Source: Micrococcales bacterium (GTDB lineage: Bacteria > Actinomycetota > Actinomycetes > S36-B12 > GCA-2699445). From it: a stretch of 64,000 bases of DNA. Numbering within the stretch: position 1 is the stretch's first letter; each line of letters starts with the position of its first letter. The translations under genes were made by a program, and so were the position numbers. The stretch covers positions 1-64,000 of the forward strand of contig PAAU01000020.1 in the NCBI GenBank assembly GCA_002699445.1. Reading direction: 5' to 3'. Positions 19,099-30,066 of the stretch are shown piece by piece. Under the pieces are notes generated by a model. That model had not been told where the DNA came from. It did no database searches and worked only from the letters and a program-made list of their open reading frames with translations.

Positions 19099-20322
19099 GT
19101 GGGAGGTATGACTTCTCAGCCAGCAGTCTCGGACAAGTTTGGTGACTATGGTGGCCGCTTTGTTCCTGAGGCTCTCATGCATGCACTGGATGAACTTGCC
19201 GCAGAGTTTGATGCCGCAATAAACGATCCGGGTTATGTCGCCACCTTGAACGACCTGATGGTCAATTATGTCGGCAGACCTAGCCCACTGACCGAGGCGC
19301 GTAGGTTCGCGGCTCAATGCGGAGGCGCGACTGTGCTTCTGAAGCGTGAGGATTTGAACCACACTGGGAGCCACAAGATCAACAATGTCTTGGGTCAACT
19401 ATTGCTGACCAAGCGCATGGGCAAGAAACGAGTGATTGCGGAGACTGGGGCGGGGCAGCACGGTGTTGCAACTGCAACCGCCGCGGCACTCATGGGAATC
19501 GAGTGCACGGTGTATATGGGAGAAGAAGACACCCGTCGGCAAGCACTCAACGTCGCCCGAATGAAAATTCTGGGTGCGGAAGTAGTGGCAGTTACTGCGG
19601 GCACGAGAACTCTCAAGGATGCGATCAACGAGGCAATGCGAGATTGGGTCACCAACGTTGATGACACCCATTACGTGCTCGGTACTGTCACCGGACCCGC
19701 GCCCTTCCCTCGGGTAGTACGTCACTTTCAATCCATCATCGGGCAGGAAGCTCGAGAGCAGGTCCTAAGACGCTATGAACGGCTACCCGACGCCGTTCTC
19801 GCCTGTGTCGGCGGTGGTAGCAACGCGATGGGATTGTTCAGCGGCTTTGTGGACGATCCTGACGTTCAGTTATACGGTTTCGAGGCTGGCGGCCGAGGCA
19901 TTGCTAGCGGTGAGCATTCCGCCCGATTTAGCGGGGGTACCCCAGGAGTCCTGCACGGTGCTCGGACCTACATCTTGCAAGACGAGTTCGGTCAGACACG
20001 ACCGTCGTACAGCATCAGTGCTGGTTTGGATTATCCCGGCGTTGGTCCGGAGCACGCCTGGCTACACGACACCGGGCGCGCCAATTACGAACCGATCAAC
20101 GACGAAGAAGCGATGACGGCTTTCCGTCTCTTGTCGCGCACAGAGGGAATAATCCCAGCTATTGAGACTGCCCACGGTATAGCTGGAGCCATGCGAGTTG
20201 GTCAGCGGCTGGGTCCGGACGCCGTCTTGTTGGTGAACCTTTCTGGGCGCGGTGACAAGGACGTCGATACAGCGGCGGCCTATTTCGGTCTTATCGATGA
20301 TGCCGCGGCAGCAGAGCTATGA
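19099..20322 (+). CDS. trpB: Tryptophan synthase beta subunit
   Basis: PLP enzyme that joins indole and serine. The protein has [12 protein letters not shown] at the start, the PLP lysine in [17 protein letters not shown], and the phosphate-binding GGGSNAMG. I choose GTG 19099 (407 residues): GGAGG at 19089-19093 is 5 bp upstream, whereas for the alternative ATG at 19108 the only GGAGG is one base away. A still longer frame from 19072 lies inside trpC. It works as an alpha2-beta2 complex with TrpA, whose gene overlaps by 4 bp. Confidence 0.96.
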   Translation: MGGMTSQPAVSDKFGDYGGRFVPEALMHALDELAAEFDAAINDPGYVATLNDLMVNYVGRPSPLTEARRFAAQCGGATVLLKREDLNHTGSHKINNVLGQLLLTKRMGKKRVIAETGAGQHGVATATAAALMGIECTVYMGEEDTRRQALNVARMKILGAEVVAVTAGTRTLKDAINEAMRDWVTNVDDTHYVLGTVTGPAPFPRVVRHFQSIIGQEAREQVLRRYERLPDAVLACVGGGSNAMGLFSGFVDDPDVQLYGFEAGGRGIASGEHSARFSGGTPGVLHGARTYILQDEFGQTRPSYSISAGLDYPGVGPEHAWLHDTGRANYEPINDEEAMTAFRLLSRTEGIIPAIETAHGIAGAMRVGQRLGPDAVLLVNLSGRGDKDVDTAAAYFGLIDDAAAAEL

Positions 20323-21119
20323 CAGTAAGTGTGGCGGAGGCATTTCAGGCGGCTCGAGGTGAGGGGCGGGCCGCAATAATCGCTTACCTTCCTGCTGGCT
20401 TCCCGGATCGCGCTTCTTCGATTCGTCTTATTCGGGCCATGATCGACGCCGGAGTCGACATGGTCGAAGTAGGGGTACCGTACTCCGACCCGGTTATGGA
20501 TGGCCCAGTGATTTGTCGGGCTGCAGAGATCGCGCTGGAAGCGGGCGCCACGACCGCGGATGCGCTAGAGGTGGTGCGGGCCTGCTCAGACACCCCCGCT
20601 GCTATGTTGACGATGTCCTACTGGAACCTCATTGAGGCATATGGTCCTGAGCGATTCGCGGCAGATCTTGCGGCTGCCGGTGGCGCGGGAACGATTACCC
20701 CAGACCTCACCCCAGAAGAAGGTCAACAATGGATTGCCGACAGTGATAGCAAACAACTGGCGCACGTCTTCTTGGCGGCCCCGTCATCAGGCGATTCTCG
20801 CTTGCAACTAGTGGCTGACTCCAGCGCGGGCTTTGTTTATGCTGCTTCACTCATGGGAGTCACCGGAGTGCGCTCCGCGGTAGGCGGAACGGCAGAAGAG
20901 TTGGTGTCTCGCCTCAGGCAGGTGACTGACACACCCGTGGCCGTTGGCTTAGGCGTTTCAACCGCCAAACAGGCCAGTGAAGTAGCCGCATTTGCAGATG
21001 GCGTCATCGTGGGGTCCGCCTTCGTCAAACGAATCCTAGAAGCACCAGACATCGATGCCGCCGAGGGTTCGGTAGCCGAACTAGCTGGGGAACTCGTGGC
21101 GGCTTCACATCGTCAATAA
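20319..21119 (+). CDS. trpA: Tryptophan synthase alpha subunit
   Basis: Splits indole-3-glycerol phosphate into indole and glyceraldehyde 3-phosphate and passes indole to TrpB. The 266 residues hold the catalytic Glu in [10 protein letters not shown] and the catalytic Asp in the following MDGP, with the loop [10 protein letters not shown] and the phosphate site GLGVST. It overlaps trpB by 4 bp (ATGA) and ends the trp gene run; about 58 bp separate it from the VKOR gene. Confidence 0.97.
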   Translation: MTVSVAEAFQAARGEGRAAIIAYLPAGFPDRASSIRLIRAMIDAGVDMVEVGVPYSDPVMDGPVICRAAEIALEAGATTADALEVVRACSDTPAAMLTMSYWNLIEAYGPERFAADLAAAGGAGTITPDLTPEEGQQWIADSDSKQLAHVFLAAPSSGDSRLQLVADSSAGFVYAASLMGVTGVRSAVGGTAEELVSRLRQVTDTPVAVGLGVSTAKQASEVAAFADGVIVGSAFVKRILEAPDIDAAEGSVAELAGELVAASHRQ

Positions 21120-21177
21120 CGTAGGACGCTAGATTGACAACAACGAGGTCGCTACCGCCCAGAGTGGAGATTCCAGA

Positions 21178-21810
21178 ATGACTACGGAAGCTGTTGCCGG
21201 CGCCCCTACTGAGCCGGAACCGAGCGATGATCAGCGGCGGTACGTCTGGCCGGCAGTGGAGATGTTGGTATTCGGCGCCATCGGCCTGATAGCAGCTCTA
21301 GTGCTATCCATCGATGCAGTCGTGCTGGCGGCAAATCCGGATGCCGTGTTGTCCTGCAATATCAACTCGAAGATCAGCTGTGGCGCAGTGGGAACTTCTT
21401 GGCAGGCTGAGGTCTTCGGTTTTCCCAACAGTTTTCTCGGCCTCTTGGCTGAACCGGTAGTTATCACCCTTGCAGTTTCTATTCTGGCCTGGCGGGGTCG
21501 TGTCTTGTTTCCTCGCTGGTTCATGGTGACTGCTCAGGCTGTCTACAGCATCGGTCTCGTCCTGGCCTTTTGGTTATTCCACCAGTCGTACTTCGAAATC
21601 GGAGCGCTCTGCCCTTGGTGTCTCACGGTGACGGCCACAACGCTCTTAGTCTGGATGTCACTAACCCGCATCAATGTGCTGCAAGGGAACTTGGGAGCTG
21701 GCCTTAAACGTTCCTTGGAGACACCGATTGTGGTCTATAAGGCCGACATAGTGGTATCGGTAGTCATCTTGGCGATCATGGCGGGAATGATCGTTTATGG
21801 CTACCTATGA
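21178..21810 (+). CDS. Vitamin K epoxide reductase (VKOR) family protein
   Basis: Integral membrane quinone-linked oxidase that reoxidises a periplasmic-type thioredoxin in actinobacteria, replacing DsbB. The 210-residue protein has about five hydrophobic segments, a loop cysteine pair at C60 and C68, and the active CPWC at 145-148. The gene for a DsbA-like oxidase follows, so the two form a disulfide-making pair at the outer face of the membrane. The C-terminal helix beyond residue 185 is typical of the mycobacterial type. ATG 21178 has GGAG 11 bp upstream. Confidence 0.92.
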   Translation: MTTEAVAGAPTEPEPSDDQRRYVWPAVEMLVFGAIGLIAALVLSIDAVVLAANPDAVLSCNINSKISCGAVGTSWQAEVFGFPNSFLGLLAEPVVITLAVSILAWRGRVLFPRWFMVTAQAVYSIGLVLAFWLFHQSYFEIGALCPWCLTVTATTLLVWMSLTRINVLQGNLGAGLKRSLETPIVVYKADIVVSVVILAIMAGMIVYGYL

Positions 21811-21850
21811 TTCGGTCGACCGGTTGACCTCCGGACGGCAACGCGCAACG

Positions 21851-21856
21851 TACAAT
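21851..21856 (+). promoter_or_regulatory. Candidate -10 for the DsbA-like gene
   Basis: TACAAT matches five of six bases of the -10 consensus and lies about 40 bp before the ATG at 21894. The nearest TTGACC is 21 bp upstream, too far for a normal spacer, so the -35 is unclear. Confidence 0.35.
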
Positions 21857-21893
21857 CCAGAAAAGGTGTGGCGATCGGAGGGATCCGCAGGAC

Positions 21894-22676
21894 ATGGGTA
21901 GCTCGAATAAGGCGAGACAACGTGCAGCAGAGGCACGTGCTGCTGAGGAATCGGCTCAAAAGCGGCGACAGCGCATTATCAATTTCAGTATTGGTGGCGT
22001 GTTGGTTTTGGTTGTACTTGCCATTGTCGGCGGAGCCTTCCTCACGAGTCAGTCCAACCAGCAGGCCGATAAGCCAAACCCCGATGCTGCCATACCGGCG
22101 GGGACGATTCCGACCGGACAGGATTACGAATACGGAGTTCCCAAGAACGAGGCTTCTGGCAAACCGGTATTGGAGATCTGGGAGGACTTCCAGTGCCCTG
22201 CCTGTGCCCAATTCGAGGCAATTTTCGGCAGCACGGTTAGCGAGATAGCGGAGAAAGATTTGGCCAGAGTCATTTGGCGAAGTACCTCATTCCTCGACGC
22301 AAACTTCCCCGGTCAGAACTCGCAGCGCGCTGCGGCAGCCTGGGGTTGTGCCGTGGATGCCGGTAAGAAGACCGAATATCACGATCTCGTCTACGCGAAC
22401 CAGCCAGCGAACGAGGGGGACGGTTGGACGCAAGAGCAGTTGATCGGTTTCGGCGACCAAGCCGGTATCAAGGGTGATGACTTCACTACTTTTGAGCAAT
22501 GTGTAGTCGACAAGACGTACATGCAATGGGCCGCGAACGGCACAATCGCTATGGCCGAGGCTGGCGTTGGTGGCACTCCGGGTCTCTTCTTAGATGGAGA
22601 GGAACTGACCGACGAACAACGGTCTTCGCCAGACGCGTTGCTTCAAGCGGTCCAGGAGGCCGGCAAATCCGAGTAG
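21894..22676 (+). CDS. DsbA-like thiol:disulfide oxidoreductase, membrane anchored
   Basis: 260-residue protein with a charged cytoplasmic N-terminus, one transmembrane helix at about residues 29-51, and an extracytoplasmic thioredoxin fold of the DsbA type. The active site is CPAC at 101-104 and the cis-Pro loop is GGTPGLFL near the end. Two further cysteines occur in WGCAVD and EQCVVD. It probably introduces disulfides into exported proteins and is reoxidised by the VKOR protein encoded just upstream. Confidence 0.92.
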   Translation: MGSSNKARQRAAEARAAEESAQKRRQRIINFSIGGVLVLVVLAIVGGAFLTSQSNQQADKPNPDAAIPAGTIPTGQDYEYGVPKNEASGKPVLEIWEDFQCPACAQFEAIFGSTVSEIAEKDLARVIWRSTSFLDANFPGQNSQRAAAAWGCAVDAGKKTEYHDLVYANQPANEGDGWTQEQLIGFGDQAGIKGDDFTTFEQCVVDKTYMQWAANGTIAMAEAGVGGTPGLFLDGEELTDEQRSSPDALLQAVQEAGKSE

Positions 22677-22692
22677 TCGGGAAGAAGGCCTC

Positions 22693-23634
22693 GTGACCCT
22701 ACCACTGAGTATCCCCAGTCCAGAGCAAGGTGTTTGGTATCTCGGTCCACTGCCGGTCCGTGCTTACGCGTTGCTCATCATTGTGGGGATCGTTGTAGCG
22801 ATCTGGCTGGGTGAAAAACGCTGGGTCGCTCGTGGTGGTCGCCCTGGCACCGTCATGGACGTGGCCATCTGGGCGGTGCCTTTCGGTATCGTCGGCGGCC
22901 GGATCTATCACGTGATTAGCGACAACCAGCTCTACTTCAGCGAGGGCGGTTCCGGATTCGCGGGTGCCATCCAGATTTGGCAGGGTGGGCTGGGAATCTG
23001 GGGTGCGGTGTTGTTTGGAGGCCTAGGGGCCTGGATCGGCTGTCGTCGAGCAGGAGTGCCTTTGCCGGCGTTTGGTGATGCCATCGCTCCCGGTATCGTG
23101 CTAGCCCAAGCCATTGGACGGCTAGGCAACTACTTCAACCAAGAGCTTTTTGGTGCCCCAACTGATGTGCCTTGGGGGCTCGAGATAGATCTTGCTAATC
23201 GTCCGCCCGGGTACGAAGGCTTCGAGACTTTCCATCCCACCTTTCTGTACGAAATGCTGTGGAATTTGGCGGTGTTCGCCATTCTGTTATGGGCGGATCG
23301 AAGGTTCCGGATGGGCCACGGCAGAGTATTCGCCCTATACGTGGCGCTCTACTGCCTTGGTCGGCTTTGGATCGAAATGCTGCGAATCGATACGGCGAAC
23401 TACATATTTGGACTGCGTCTGAACGTGTGGACGTCGGTCCTTGTCGGAGTAGGAGCTTTGGTTTGGCTCATCGTCAGCGCCCGACGGCGTCCGGGTAGAG
23501 AGGACCCAGCGATCTTGGATCCGGAATCGGACGTAGCCAGCAAAACCGCCCATGATGACGACAGCGAAAACGACGCGGAACCGAGCGCGGACGTGGAAGT
23601 GGATACCGGGGCGGAAGCCGAAGAGGATCGCTAG
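22693..23634 (+). CDS. lgt: Prolipoprotein diacylglyceryl transferase
   Basis: Transfers diacylglycerol from phosphatidylglycerol to the lipobox cysteine of prolipoproteins, before LspA acts. The 313-residue protein has seven predicted membrane segments and the Lgt signature GRLGNYFNQELFG, plus FHPTFLYEMLWN. The last 45 residues are a strongly acidic, disordered-looking tail, a frequent actinobacterial addition. GTG 22693 is preceded by a GAAG ribosome site. trpA near lgt is a known actinobacterial neighbourhood. Confidence 0.96.
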   Translation: MTLPLSIPSPEQGVWYLGPLPVRAYALLIIVGIVVAIWLGEKRWVARGGRPGTVMDVAIWAVPFGIVGGRIYHVISDNQLYFSEGGSGFAGAIQIWQGGLGIWGAVLFGGLGAWIGCRRAGVPLPAFGDAIAPGIVLAQAIGRLGNYFNQELFGAPTDVPWGLEIDLANRPPGYEGFETFHPTFLYEMLWNLAVFAILLWADRRFRMGHGRVFALYVALYCLGRLWIEMLRIDTANYIFGLRLNVWTSVLVGVGALVWLIVSARRRPGREDPAILDPESDVASKTAHDDDSENDAEPSADVEVDTGAEAEEDR

Positions 23635-23983
23635 GGCTGCGGCTGCGGACTACAAGGTTGCCTTCTCGGCAAGGAACTAACGACCACTGCGATCCACACC
23701 ACGGCAAGTACGTCTGGGGTTCCAGCGGTTCCCACAATCGCGGAAAACCAGGCCGGATCAGTTCCGTGGCCGGATCGAGGAGTGACATCCGATTCGGCTA
23801 ACGGTTCACTCGCGCTCAGACCGTAGTGAGTCCGGCGGTACGGAGATAGGCGGAAGGGGCCAGGGATTGTGCGGATCCGGGTCCGCCAGTTATGCTCCTA
23901 GTCACGGGCCAACGTCGTCCCGTGAGCCCTTATGCCCTTTCCGCCCAGCGGTCGGATATGTGCTGCCGACGACGGAGGTAACT
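23635..23983 (+). promoter_or_regulatory. Intergenic region with gltB promoter and inverted repeat
   Basis: This 349-bp gap holds no convincing gene. A small stem TTGCC/GGCAA lies just after lgt. A promoter candidate is TTGTGC (23867-23872), 18-bp spacer, TATGCT (23891-23896). Immediately after it lies a perfect 7-bp inverted repeat, TCACGGG at 23902-23908 and CCCGTGA at 23919-23925, with a 10-base loop. The gltB ribosome site GGAGG precedes ATG 23984. The repeat could be an operator at the transcription start or a leader hairpin. Confidence 0.45.
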
Positions 23984-26900
23984 ATGAATAAACAGCTGCC
24001 CGTAGCTCAAGGGTTGTACGACCCTGATTTTGAGCACGATGCATGTGGTTTGGCCTTCGTGGCAACCCTGACCGGTGAGCCTAGTCACGACATCGTCGTG
24101 AAGTCGTTGACCGCACTAAAGAATCTAGAGCATCGAGGCGCTTCCGGCTCAGAGCCAGATTCGGGCGACGGAGCCGGCATTCTCACTCAGATACCGGACG
24201 ACTTCTTTCGCAACGTCGTGGATTTTGATCTACCCCAGGCTGGTCACTATGCGGTTGGAATCTCATTCTTGCCACAAGGTGACGAACTAGCGGCTGAGGC
24301 CGCCCAGCGCATCGATGCAATAGCTGATGAAGAAGGCCTCCGAGTTCTCGGCTGGCGCGACGTTCCGATCGACGTCAGCACCTTAGGTCAGACCGCCAAG
24401 AGCGTTATGCCGCGGTTTCGGCAGTTATTTGTTGCACCGGCAGATGGTATGGCAACTGGAATGGATCTAGAACGACTGGCGTTTTGCCTACGACGTCGGG
24501 CTGAAGTGGAAACTGACGTCTATTTCCCATCATTGTCCTCCCGCACTATCGCGTATAAGGGAATGCTCACCACGGAACAACTAGAACTGTTTTTCCCAGA
24601 TCTTCTCGATGTGCGCTACGCCTCTGCCATCGGTTTGGTGCACTCCAGGTTCTCTACCAACACCTTCCCCTCGTGGCCGCTGGCTCACCCATACCGGCTT
24701 ATAGCTCATAACGGCGAAATCAATACCGTGATGGGCAACCGAAACTGGATGCGAGCGCGCGAAGCGATGCTCACCAGCAAACTCATTCCCGGTGATCTCA
24801 CTCGGTTGTTCCCCATTTGCTCGCCAGGTGGGAGTGACTCGGCCTCCTTTGACGAAGTCCTCGAATTGGTGCACCTTGGTGGTCGCTCCCTGCCGCATGC
24901 GGTCCTGATGATGATTCCTGAGGCGTGGGAAAACAACCCTGACATGGATCCGGCGCGACGGGCTTTCTACGAATTCCACTCGACGTTCATGGAGCCCTGG
25001 GACGGGCCCGCAAGCGTTTCATTCACCGACGGAACGCTCATTGGGGCAGTACTGGACCGAAATGGTCTACGCCCGGGACGTTTCTGGGTGACAGACGATG
25101 GTCTAGTCGTTCTTGCCTCAGAAGCGGGCGTCCTTGATATCGATCAGTCAACAATCGTACGCAAGGGAAGGCTTCAGCCGGGACGAATGTTCCTAGTCGA
25201 CACCGCCGCAGGTCGAATCCGTGAGGATGATGAGATCAAGGCGGAGCTTGCCGCAGCGCAGCCTTATGAAGAATGGCTCCGTCAAGGAATTATTCATCTC
25301 GATGATCTTCCTGACCGGGAACACGTTGTTCATTCGCGGGAATCAGTCCTCCGCCGACAACAGACCTTTGGCTACACCGAAGAGGAGTTGCGGATACTCC
25401 TGTCTCCAATGGCTCGCAACGGTGCCGAACCAATCGGATCAATGGGTACTGACACGCCGATAGCAGCCATCAGCGATAGATCTCGCATGCTATTCGACTA
25501 CTTCTCCCAGTTGTTTGCTCAAGTGACCAATCCGCCGCTAGATGCGATTCGTGAAGAGATCATCACCTCATTGGGCACCAGTATTGGTCCGGAAGGTAAC
25601 GTCCTGGAACCTGCGGCTTCGCACTGCCGTCAGGTGCGGTTGCCGTTCCCGGTCATTTCCAATGATGACCTGTCCAAGATTCTCCATATTGATGCTGACG
25701 GTGATCGTCCTGGTCTCGCGGCGGCGCGCGTTTCTGGCTTGTATCGGGTGGCCGGCGGCGGTGAAGCGCTGCAGCGTCGACTTGATGAAATTTGTCGTGA
25801 GGTTGATGCACTGATCCGTCAGGGCAACCGTTTTATCATTTTGTCGGATCGAGAGTCTGACGCTGAGCGTGCACCGATACCCTCCCTGCTCCTCACTGCG
25901 GCAGTTCACCATCATTTGGTGCGAGAAAAAAGCCGCACCATGGCGGGCATCATTGTGGAAGCAGGTGATGTTCGTGAGGTTCATCATGTGGCGCTGCTTA
26001 TTGGGTATGGTGCTGCTGCGGTGAACCCATATCTAGCTATGGAGACGGCCGAAAATTTGGCACGTCGCGGGATGCTTGGCGATACACCGCCGGACACTGC
26101 GGTACGCAACCTCATCAAGGCCCTGGGCAAGGGCGTCCTGAAAGTTATGTCCAAAATGGGCGTCTCCACCGTGACGTCTTACTGTGGTGCTCAAATCTTT
26201 GAAGCCATTGGGCTCTCTCAGGAACTAGTAGATCGATATTTCACAGGTACCACCTCCAAACTGGGTGGCATCGGGCTGGACGTTATTGCTGAAGAAGTCG
26301 CGCAGCGTCATCGAGTGTCCTACCCGCCAAGTGGAATTTCTCCGGCTCATCGTCGGTTGGCAGTGGGTGGCGAATACCAGTGGCGTCGCGAAGGCGAGCC
26401 ACACCTCTTTGATCCCGAGACGGTATTCCGGTTGCAGCACTCCACCAAGGAAAATCGGGCGGACATCTTTCGGGAATACACCGACGCGGTAGACGATCAG
26501 TCGGAGCGACTCATGACGCTCCGCGGTCTCTTCGATTTGAAGGTAGGCGAACGTCAACCGATTTCGCTGGATGAAGTAGAGCCAGCCAGCGAAATCGTGA
26601 AGCGCTTTTCCACGGGTGCGATGTCCTATGGTTCGATCTCCGCAGAAGCTCATGAAACCCTGGCTATCGCAATGAACCGTCTTGGAGCCAAGTCCAATAC
26701 TGGCGAAGGTGGTGAGGATCCAGAAAGATTCCAGCCTATGCCCAATGGCGATTCCAAGCGTTCGGCGATCAAGCAGGTAGCTTCGGGTCGTTTCGGCGTC
26801 ACCAGCGAGTACCTCGTTAATGCGGATGACATCCAAATTAAGATGGCCCAGGGCGCGAAGCCCGGTGAGGGTGGTCAACTGCCGGGGCACAAGGTGTACC

Positions 26901-28507
26901 CGTGGGTTGCCAAGACTCGGCATTCGACCCCAGGCGTGGGTTTGATATCGCCGCCACCGCACCATGACATCTACTCGATTGAAGATCTGGCCCAGTTAAT
27001 TCACGATCTCAAGAACGCTAATGACCGGGCCCGGATTCACGTGAAGCTCGTGTCTGAAGTTGGCGTTGGAACTGTCGCTGCCGGTGTGAGTAAAGCTCAC
27101 GCGGATGTCATTTTGATTTCTGGCCACGACGGCGGTACTGGTGCGTCTCCGCTGACTTCACTAAAGCACGCGGGCGCGCCTTGGGAGCTGGGCCTCGCGG
27201 AGACCCAGCAAACCTTATTGCTCAATGGCTTGCGCGATCGAGTAGTGGTCCAAACCGACGGACAGATGAAGACTGGTCGAGACGTCGTGATCGCGGCACT
27301 GCTCGGTGCTGAAGAGTATGGCTTCTCGTCGGCGCCGCTGGTAGTCATGGGTTGCATCATGATGCGGGTGTGTCATCTAGATACCTGCCCTGTGGGCGTA
27401 GCGACTCAAAACCCTGAGCTGCGGGAAAGATTCACTGGTCAAGCTGACCATGTGGTGAACTTCTTCCTCTTCATCGCGGAGCAGGTCCGGGAATATCTGG
27501 CCGCTTTAGGCTTTCGTTCGCTCGATGAGGTGATTGGCCACACGGAGATGCTGGATACCAAGACTGCAGTGAGCCACTGGAAGGCTCACGGGATGGATTT
27601 GTCGCCCATCTTGCATGTCCCTGAGGTAGATCACCCTCGGCATCAGCAGGTGGCGCAGGACCATGGCCTAGAGCACGCATTGGACAACCAGCTCATCGAA
27701 ATCTGCCATGATGCCATCAAGAATGGCGAACCAGTTCGGGCGCAGGTCCAGATTCGAAACGTCAACCGAACCGTGGGAACCATGCTCGGGTCCAGGGTCA
27801 CTCGAGCCAACGGCGGTGAAGGCTTGCCCGACGAGACGATCGACCTGACCTTGATTGGTTCGGCAGGTCAGTCCTTCGGCGCATTTGTTCCCAGCGGGAT
27901 CACTCTGAGACTTGAAGGTGACGCAAACGACTACCTAGGCAAGGGATTGTCCGGTGGTCGACTAGTGGTCCGACCGAATCGAAGTGCTGTGTTCGCTGCT
28001 GAAGATCACATAATTGCAGGCAACGTGATCGGTTACGGTGCCACCGACGGTGAGATTTACCTGCGAGGTCGTGTGGGTGAACGATTCTGTGTTCGTAACT
28101 CGGGCGCAGTGGCAGTCGTTGAAGGTATTGGCGATCACGGGTGCGAATACATGACTGGTGGCCGAGCAGTAGTCCTGGGAGCCACCGGCCGAAATTTCGC
28201 AGCTGGCATGTCCGGTGGAACCGCGTACTTGCTGGACCCGGATCCGATGCGGATCAATACCGAAATGGTTCAGTTGGAGCCGCTAGATGAAGAAGATCGA
28301 GAATTCCTATTGTATGCAATCCGGCGTCACTTCGAGGAGACAGAATCGGTAGTAGCGGAGCAACTCTTGGCAGATCCGGAAGCGTCGTTAGCGCGCTTCG
28401 GCAAAGTCATGCCGATCGACTATAAGCGCGTGCTCCAAGCTCGTGCTCGTGCAGAACTAGAGGGCCGCGATCCAATCGCGGCAGTGATGGAGGCAACCCA
28501 TGGCTGA
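23984..28507 (+). CDS. gltB: Glutamate synthase (NADPH) large subunit
   Basis: Transfers the glutamine amide to 2-oxoglutarate. The 1507-residue protein has the class II amidotransferase domain whose catalytic Cys is in DACGLAFVA; the 18 residues before it ([10 protein letters not shown]...) would be removed as a propeptide. Then come the central domain, the FMN/2-oxoglutarate domain (about 800-1200) with [15 protein letters not shown] and HDGGTGASP, the iron-sulfur cysteines in [10 protein letters not shown], and the C-terminal beta-helix (about 1260-1500). ATG 23984 has GGAGG upstream; an open frame back to TTG 23867 is noncoding. It overlaps gltD by 8 bp. Confidence 0.97.
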   Translation: MNKQLPVAQGLYDPDFEHDACGLAFVATLTGEPSHDIVVKSLTALKNLEHRGASGSEPDSGDGAGILTQIPDDFFRNVVDFDLPQAGHYAVGISFLPQGDELAAEAAQRIDAIADEEGLRVLGWRDVPIDVSTLGQTAKSVMPRFRQLFVAPADGMATGMDLERLAFCLRRRAEVETDVYFPSLSSRTIAYKGMLTTEQLELFFPDLLDVRYASAIGLVHSRFSTNTFPSWPLAHPYRLIAHNGEINTVMGNRNWMRAREAMLTSKLIPGDLTRLFPICSPGGSDSASFDEVLELVHLGGRSLPHAVLMMIPEAWENNPDMDPARRAFYEFHSTFMEPWDGPASVSFTDGTLIGAVLDRNGLRPGRFWVTDDGLVVLASEAGVLDIDQSTIVRKGRLQPGRMFLVDTAAGRIREDDEIKAELAAAQPYEEWLRQGIIHLDDLPDREHVVHSRESVLRRQQTFGYTEEELRILLSPMARNGAEPIGSMGTDTPIAAISDRSRMLFDYFSQLFAQVTNPPLDAIREEIITSLGTSIGPEGNVLEPAASHCRQVRLPFPVISNDDLSKILHIDADGDRPGLAAARVSGLYRVAGGGEALQRRLDEICREVDALIRQGNRFIILSDRESDAERAPIPSLLLTAAVHHHLVREKSRTMAGIIVEAGDVREVHHVALLIGYGAAAVNPYLAMETAENLARRGMLGDTPPDTAVRNLIKALGKGVLKVMSKMGVSTVTSYCGAQIFEAIGLSQELVDRYFTGTTSKLGGIGLDVIAEEVAQRHRVSYPPSGISPAHRRLAVGGEYQWRREGEPHLFDPETVFRLQHSTKENRADIFREYTDAVDDQSERLMTLRGLFDLKVGERQPISLDEVEPASEIVKRFSTGAMSYGSISAEAHETLAIAMNRLGAKSNTGEGGEDPERFQPMPNGDSKRSAIKQVASGRFGVTSEYLVNADDIQIKMAQGAKPGEGGQLPGHKVYPWVAKTRHSTPGVGLISPPPHHDIYSIEDLAQLIHDLKNANDRARIHVKLVSEVGVGTVAAGVSKAHADVILISGHDGGTGASPLTSLKHAGAPWELGLAETQQTLLLNGLRDRVVVQTDGQMKTGRDVVIAALLGAEEYGFSSAPLVVMGCIMMRVCHLDTCPVGVATQNPELRERFTGQADHVVNFFLFIAEQVREYLAALGFRSLDEVIGHTEMLDTKTAVSHWKAHGMDLSPILHVPEVDHPRHQQVAQDHGLEHALDNQLIEICHDAIKNGEPVRAQVQIRNVNRTVGTMLGSRVTRANGGEGLPDETIDLTLIGSAGQSFGAFVPSGITLRLEGDANDYLGKGLSGGRLVVRPNRSAVFAAEDHIIAGNVIGYGATDGEIYLRGRVGERFCVRNSGAVAVVEGIGDHGCEYMTGGRAVVLGATGRNFAAGMSGGTAYLLDPDPMRINTEMVQLEPLDEEDREFLLYAIRRHFEETESVVAEQLLADPEASLARFGKVMPIDYKRVLQARARAELEGRDPIAAVMEATHG

Positions 28508-29954
28508 TCCCCGAGGATTCATGAAGAGCGGCAGGGAACTGCCGAAACGACGACCAGTCGATGTGCGTATCCGCGATTGGCAAGAGGTCTATGAAGAGAT
28601 GTCCAGCGAGGGCGTTCGAGAACAAGCCGGCCGCTGTATGGACTGCGGGATTCCCTTTTGTCACAACGGTTGCCCGCTCGGAAATCTCATCCCCGAGTGG
28701 AATGATCTGGTCTGGCGTGACGACTGGCGAGTTGCCAGTGAACGTCTCCATGCAACTAATAACTTTCCGGAATTCACCGGACGCCTATGTCCGGCTCCCT
28801 GCGAGACGGCTTGTGTTCTAGGGATCAATCAGCCAGCGGTCACTATCAAACAGGTTGAGGTTTCGATTGTGGACCGAGCCTGGGATGAAGGTTGGATACG
28901 TCCGCAGATTCCGGATCGGCAGTCGGGAAAGACCGTAGCGGTCGTTGGCTCCGGCCCGGCGGGGCTCGCCGCGGCGCAACAGTTGGCGCGAGCTGGCCAT
29001 ACCGTGGCGGTGTATGAAAGATCGGACCGCATCGGTGGGCTGTTGCGGTACGGCATCCCGGAATTCAAGATGGAAAAGGTTCAGTTGGATCGACGACTGG
29101 AGCAGATGACGGCTGAAGGCGTTCGATTTCGCACTGGTATCGAGGTAGGTACTGACGTTACCGGTGAAGAGCTTCGGCGACGCTATGACGCGGTCGTATT
29201 GGCGAATGGAGCCACACTCGGCCGGGAGCTCCCCGTCCCGGGCAGAGAGTTGGACGGTGTTCATCAAGCGATGGAATTCCTGCCGCTCGCGAACCGAGTA
29301 GTTGCTGGTGACATAGATGACTCACCTATCGATGTCGAAGATGCTCACGTTGTGATCATCGGCGGCGGTGATACGGGAGCAGATTGCTTGGGGACTTCTC
29401 ACCGACAGGGTGCCGCCTCGGTGACCCAGCTGGAGATCATGCCGCACCCACCCGAGCATCGTCCGGATTCACAGCCGTGGCCGACGTATCCGATGACTTA
29501 TCGTGTATCCACCGCGCATGAAGAGGGTGGCGACCGTGTGTACGCGGTGTCCACCCAAGAATTCGTTCCTGGCGAGGACGGTCGAGTGGCTGCGCTTCGC
29601 TTGGTAGAAGTTGAATCAGTCGATGGCAAGTTCCAGTCAGTCGCAGGTAGCGAACGAGAGATACCCGCAGACTACGTATTTCTGGCTATGGGCTTCACTG
29701 GTGTCGAGCCGGGTGGCTGGGTAACTCAGTTTGGTGTGGGACTTGATGAACGAGGCAACATAGAGCGCGAGGATGACTACAGCACCTTGGCGGATGGAGT
29801 TTTTGTTGCTGGTGACTCAGGTCGCGGCCAATCGCTCATTGTTTGGGCCATTGCGGAAGGTCGGGCAGCGGCGGCGTCGGTAGACGCGTATCTCAGTGGA
29901 AGCACCAATCTTCCGCGGCCAATACCTGCTTCGGCTCGCTCCCTCACTGTGTAA
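28500..29954 (+). CDS. gltD: Glutamate synthase (NADPH) small subunit
   Basis: Takes electrons from NADPH and passes them through FAD and iron-sulfur centres to GltB. The 484-residue protein has the N-terminal cysteine clusters [14 protein letters not shown] and CPAPCETAC, the FAD dinucleotide motif [18 protein letters not shown] at about 140, the NADPH motif [13 protein letters not shown] at about 280, and a C-terminal FAD contact [14 protein letters not shown]. It overlaps gltB by 8 bp. Cotranscription is nearly certain. Confidence 0.97.
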   Translation: MADPRGFMKSGRELPKRRPVDVRIRDWQEVYEEMSSEGVREQAGRCMDCGIPFCHNGCPLGNLIPEWNDLVWRDDWRVASERLHATNNFPEFTGRLCPAPCETACVLGINQPAVTIKQVEVSIVDRAWDEGWIRPQIPDRQSGKTVAVVGSGPAGLAAAQQLARAGHTVAVYERSDRIGGLLRYGIPEFKMEKVQLDRRLEQMTAEGVRFRTGIEVGTDVTGEELRRRYDAVVLANGATLGRELPVPGRELDGVHQAMEFLPLANRVVAGDIDDSPIDVEDAHVVIIGGGDTGADCLGTSHRQGAASVTQLEIMPHPPEHRPDSQPWPTYPMTYRVSTAHEEGGDRVYAVSTQEFVPGEDGRVAALRLVEVESVDGKFQSVAGSEREIPADYVFLAMGFTGVEPGGWVTQFGVGLDERGNIEREDDYSTLADGVFVAGDSGRGQSLIVWAIAEGRAAAASVDAYLSGSTNLPRPIPASARSLTV

Positions 29955-30066
29955 CCAGGCGCAACTCGAGAGGCAGCCGGGCAAGTCCAAGTCGCAAAGT
30001 CGCAATGTTGAGCTTCGCTGACTGCAATACTCACAGCTGACCGTACCGAGTTTGGGGTCAGTGGCT

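Noticed and set aside
23867-23983. 39-residue N-terminal extension of gltB from TTG 23867
   Set aside because: The segment contains the candidate promoter and ribosome site, and the GltB propeptide is normally short.
26225-26965. Long antisense frame (246 codons) inside gltB
   Set aside because: Opposes the conserved FMN domain of gltB and has no recognisable content.
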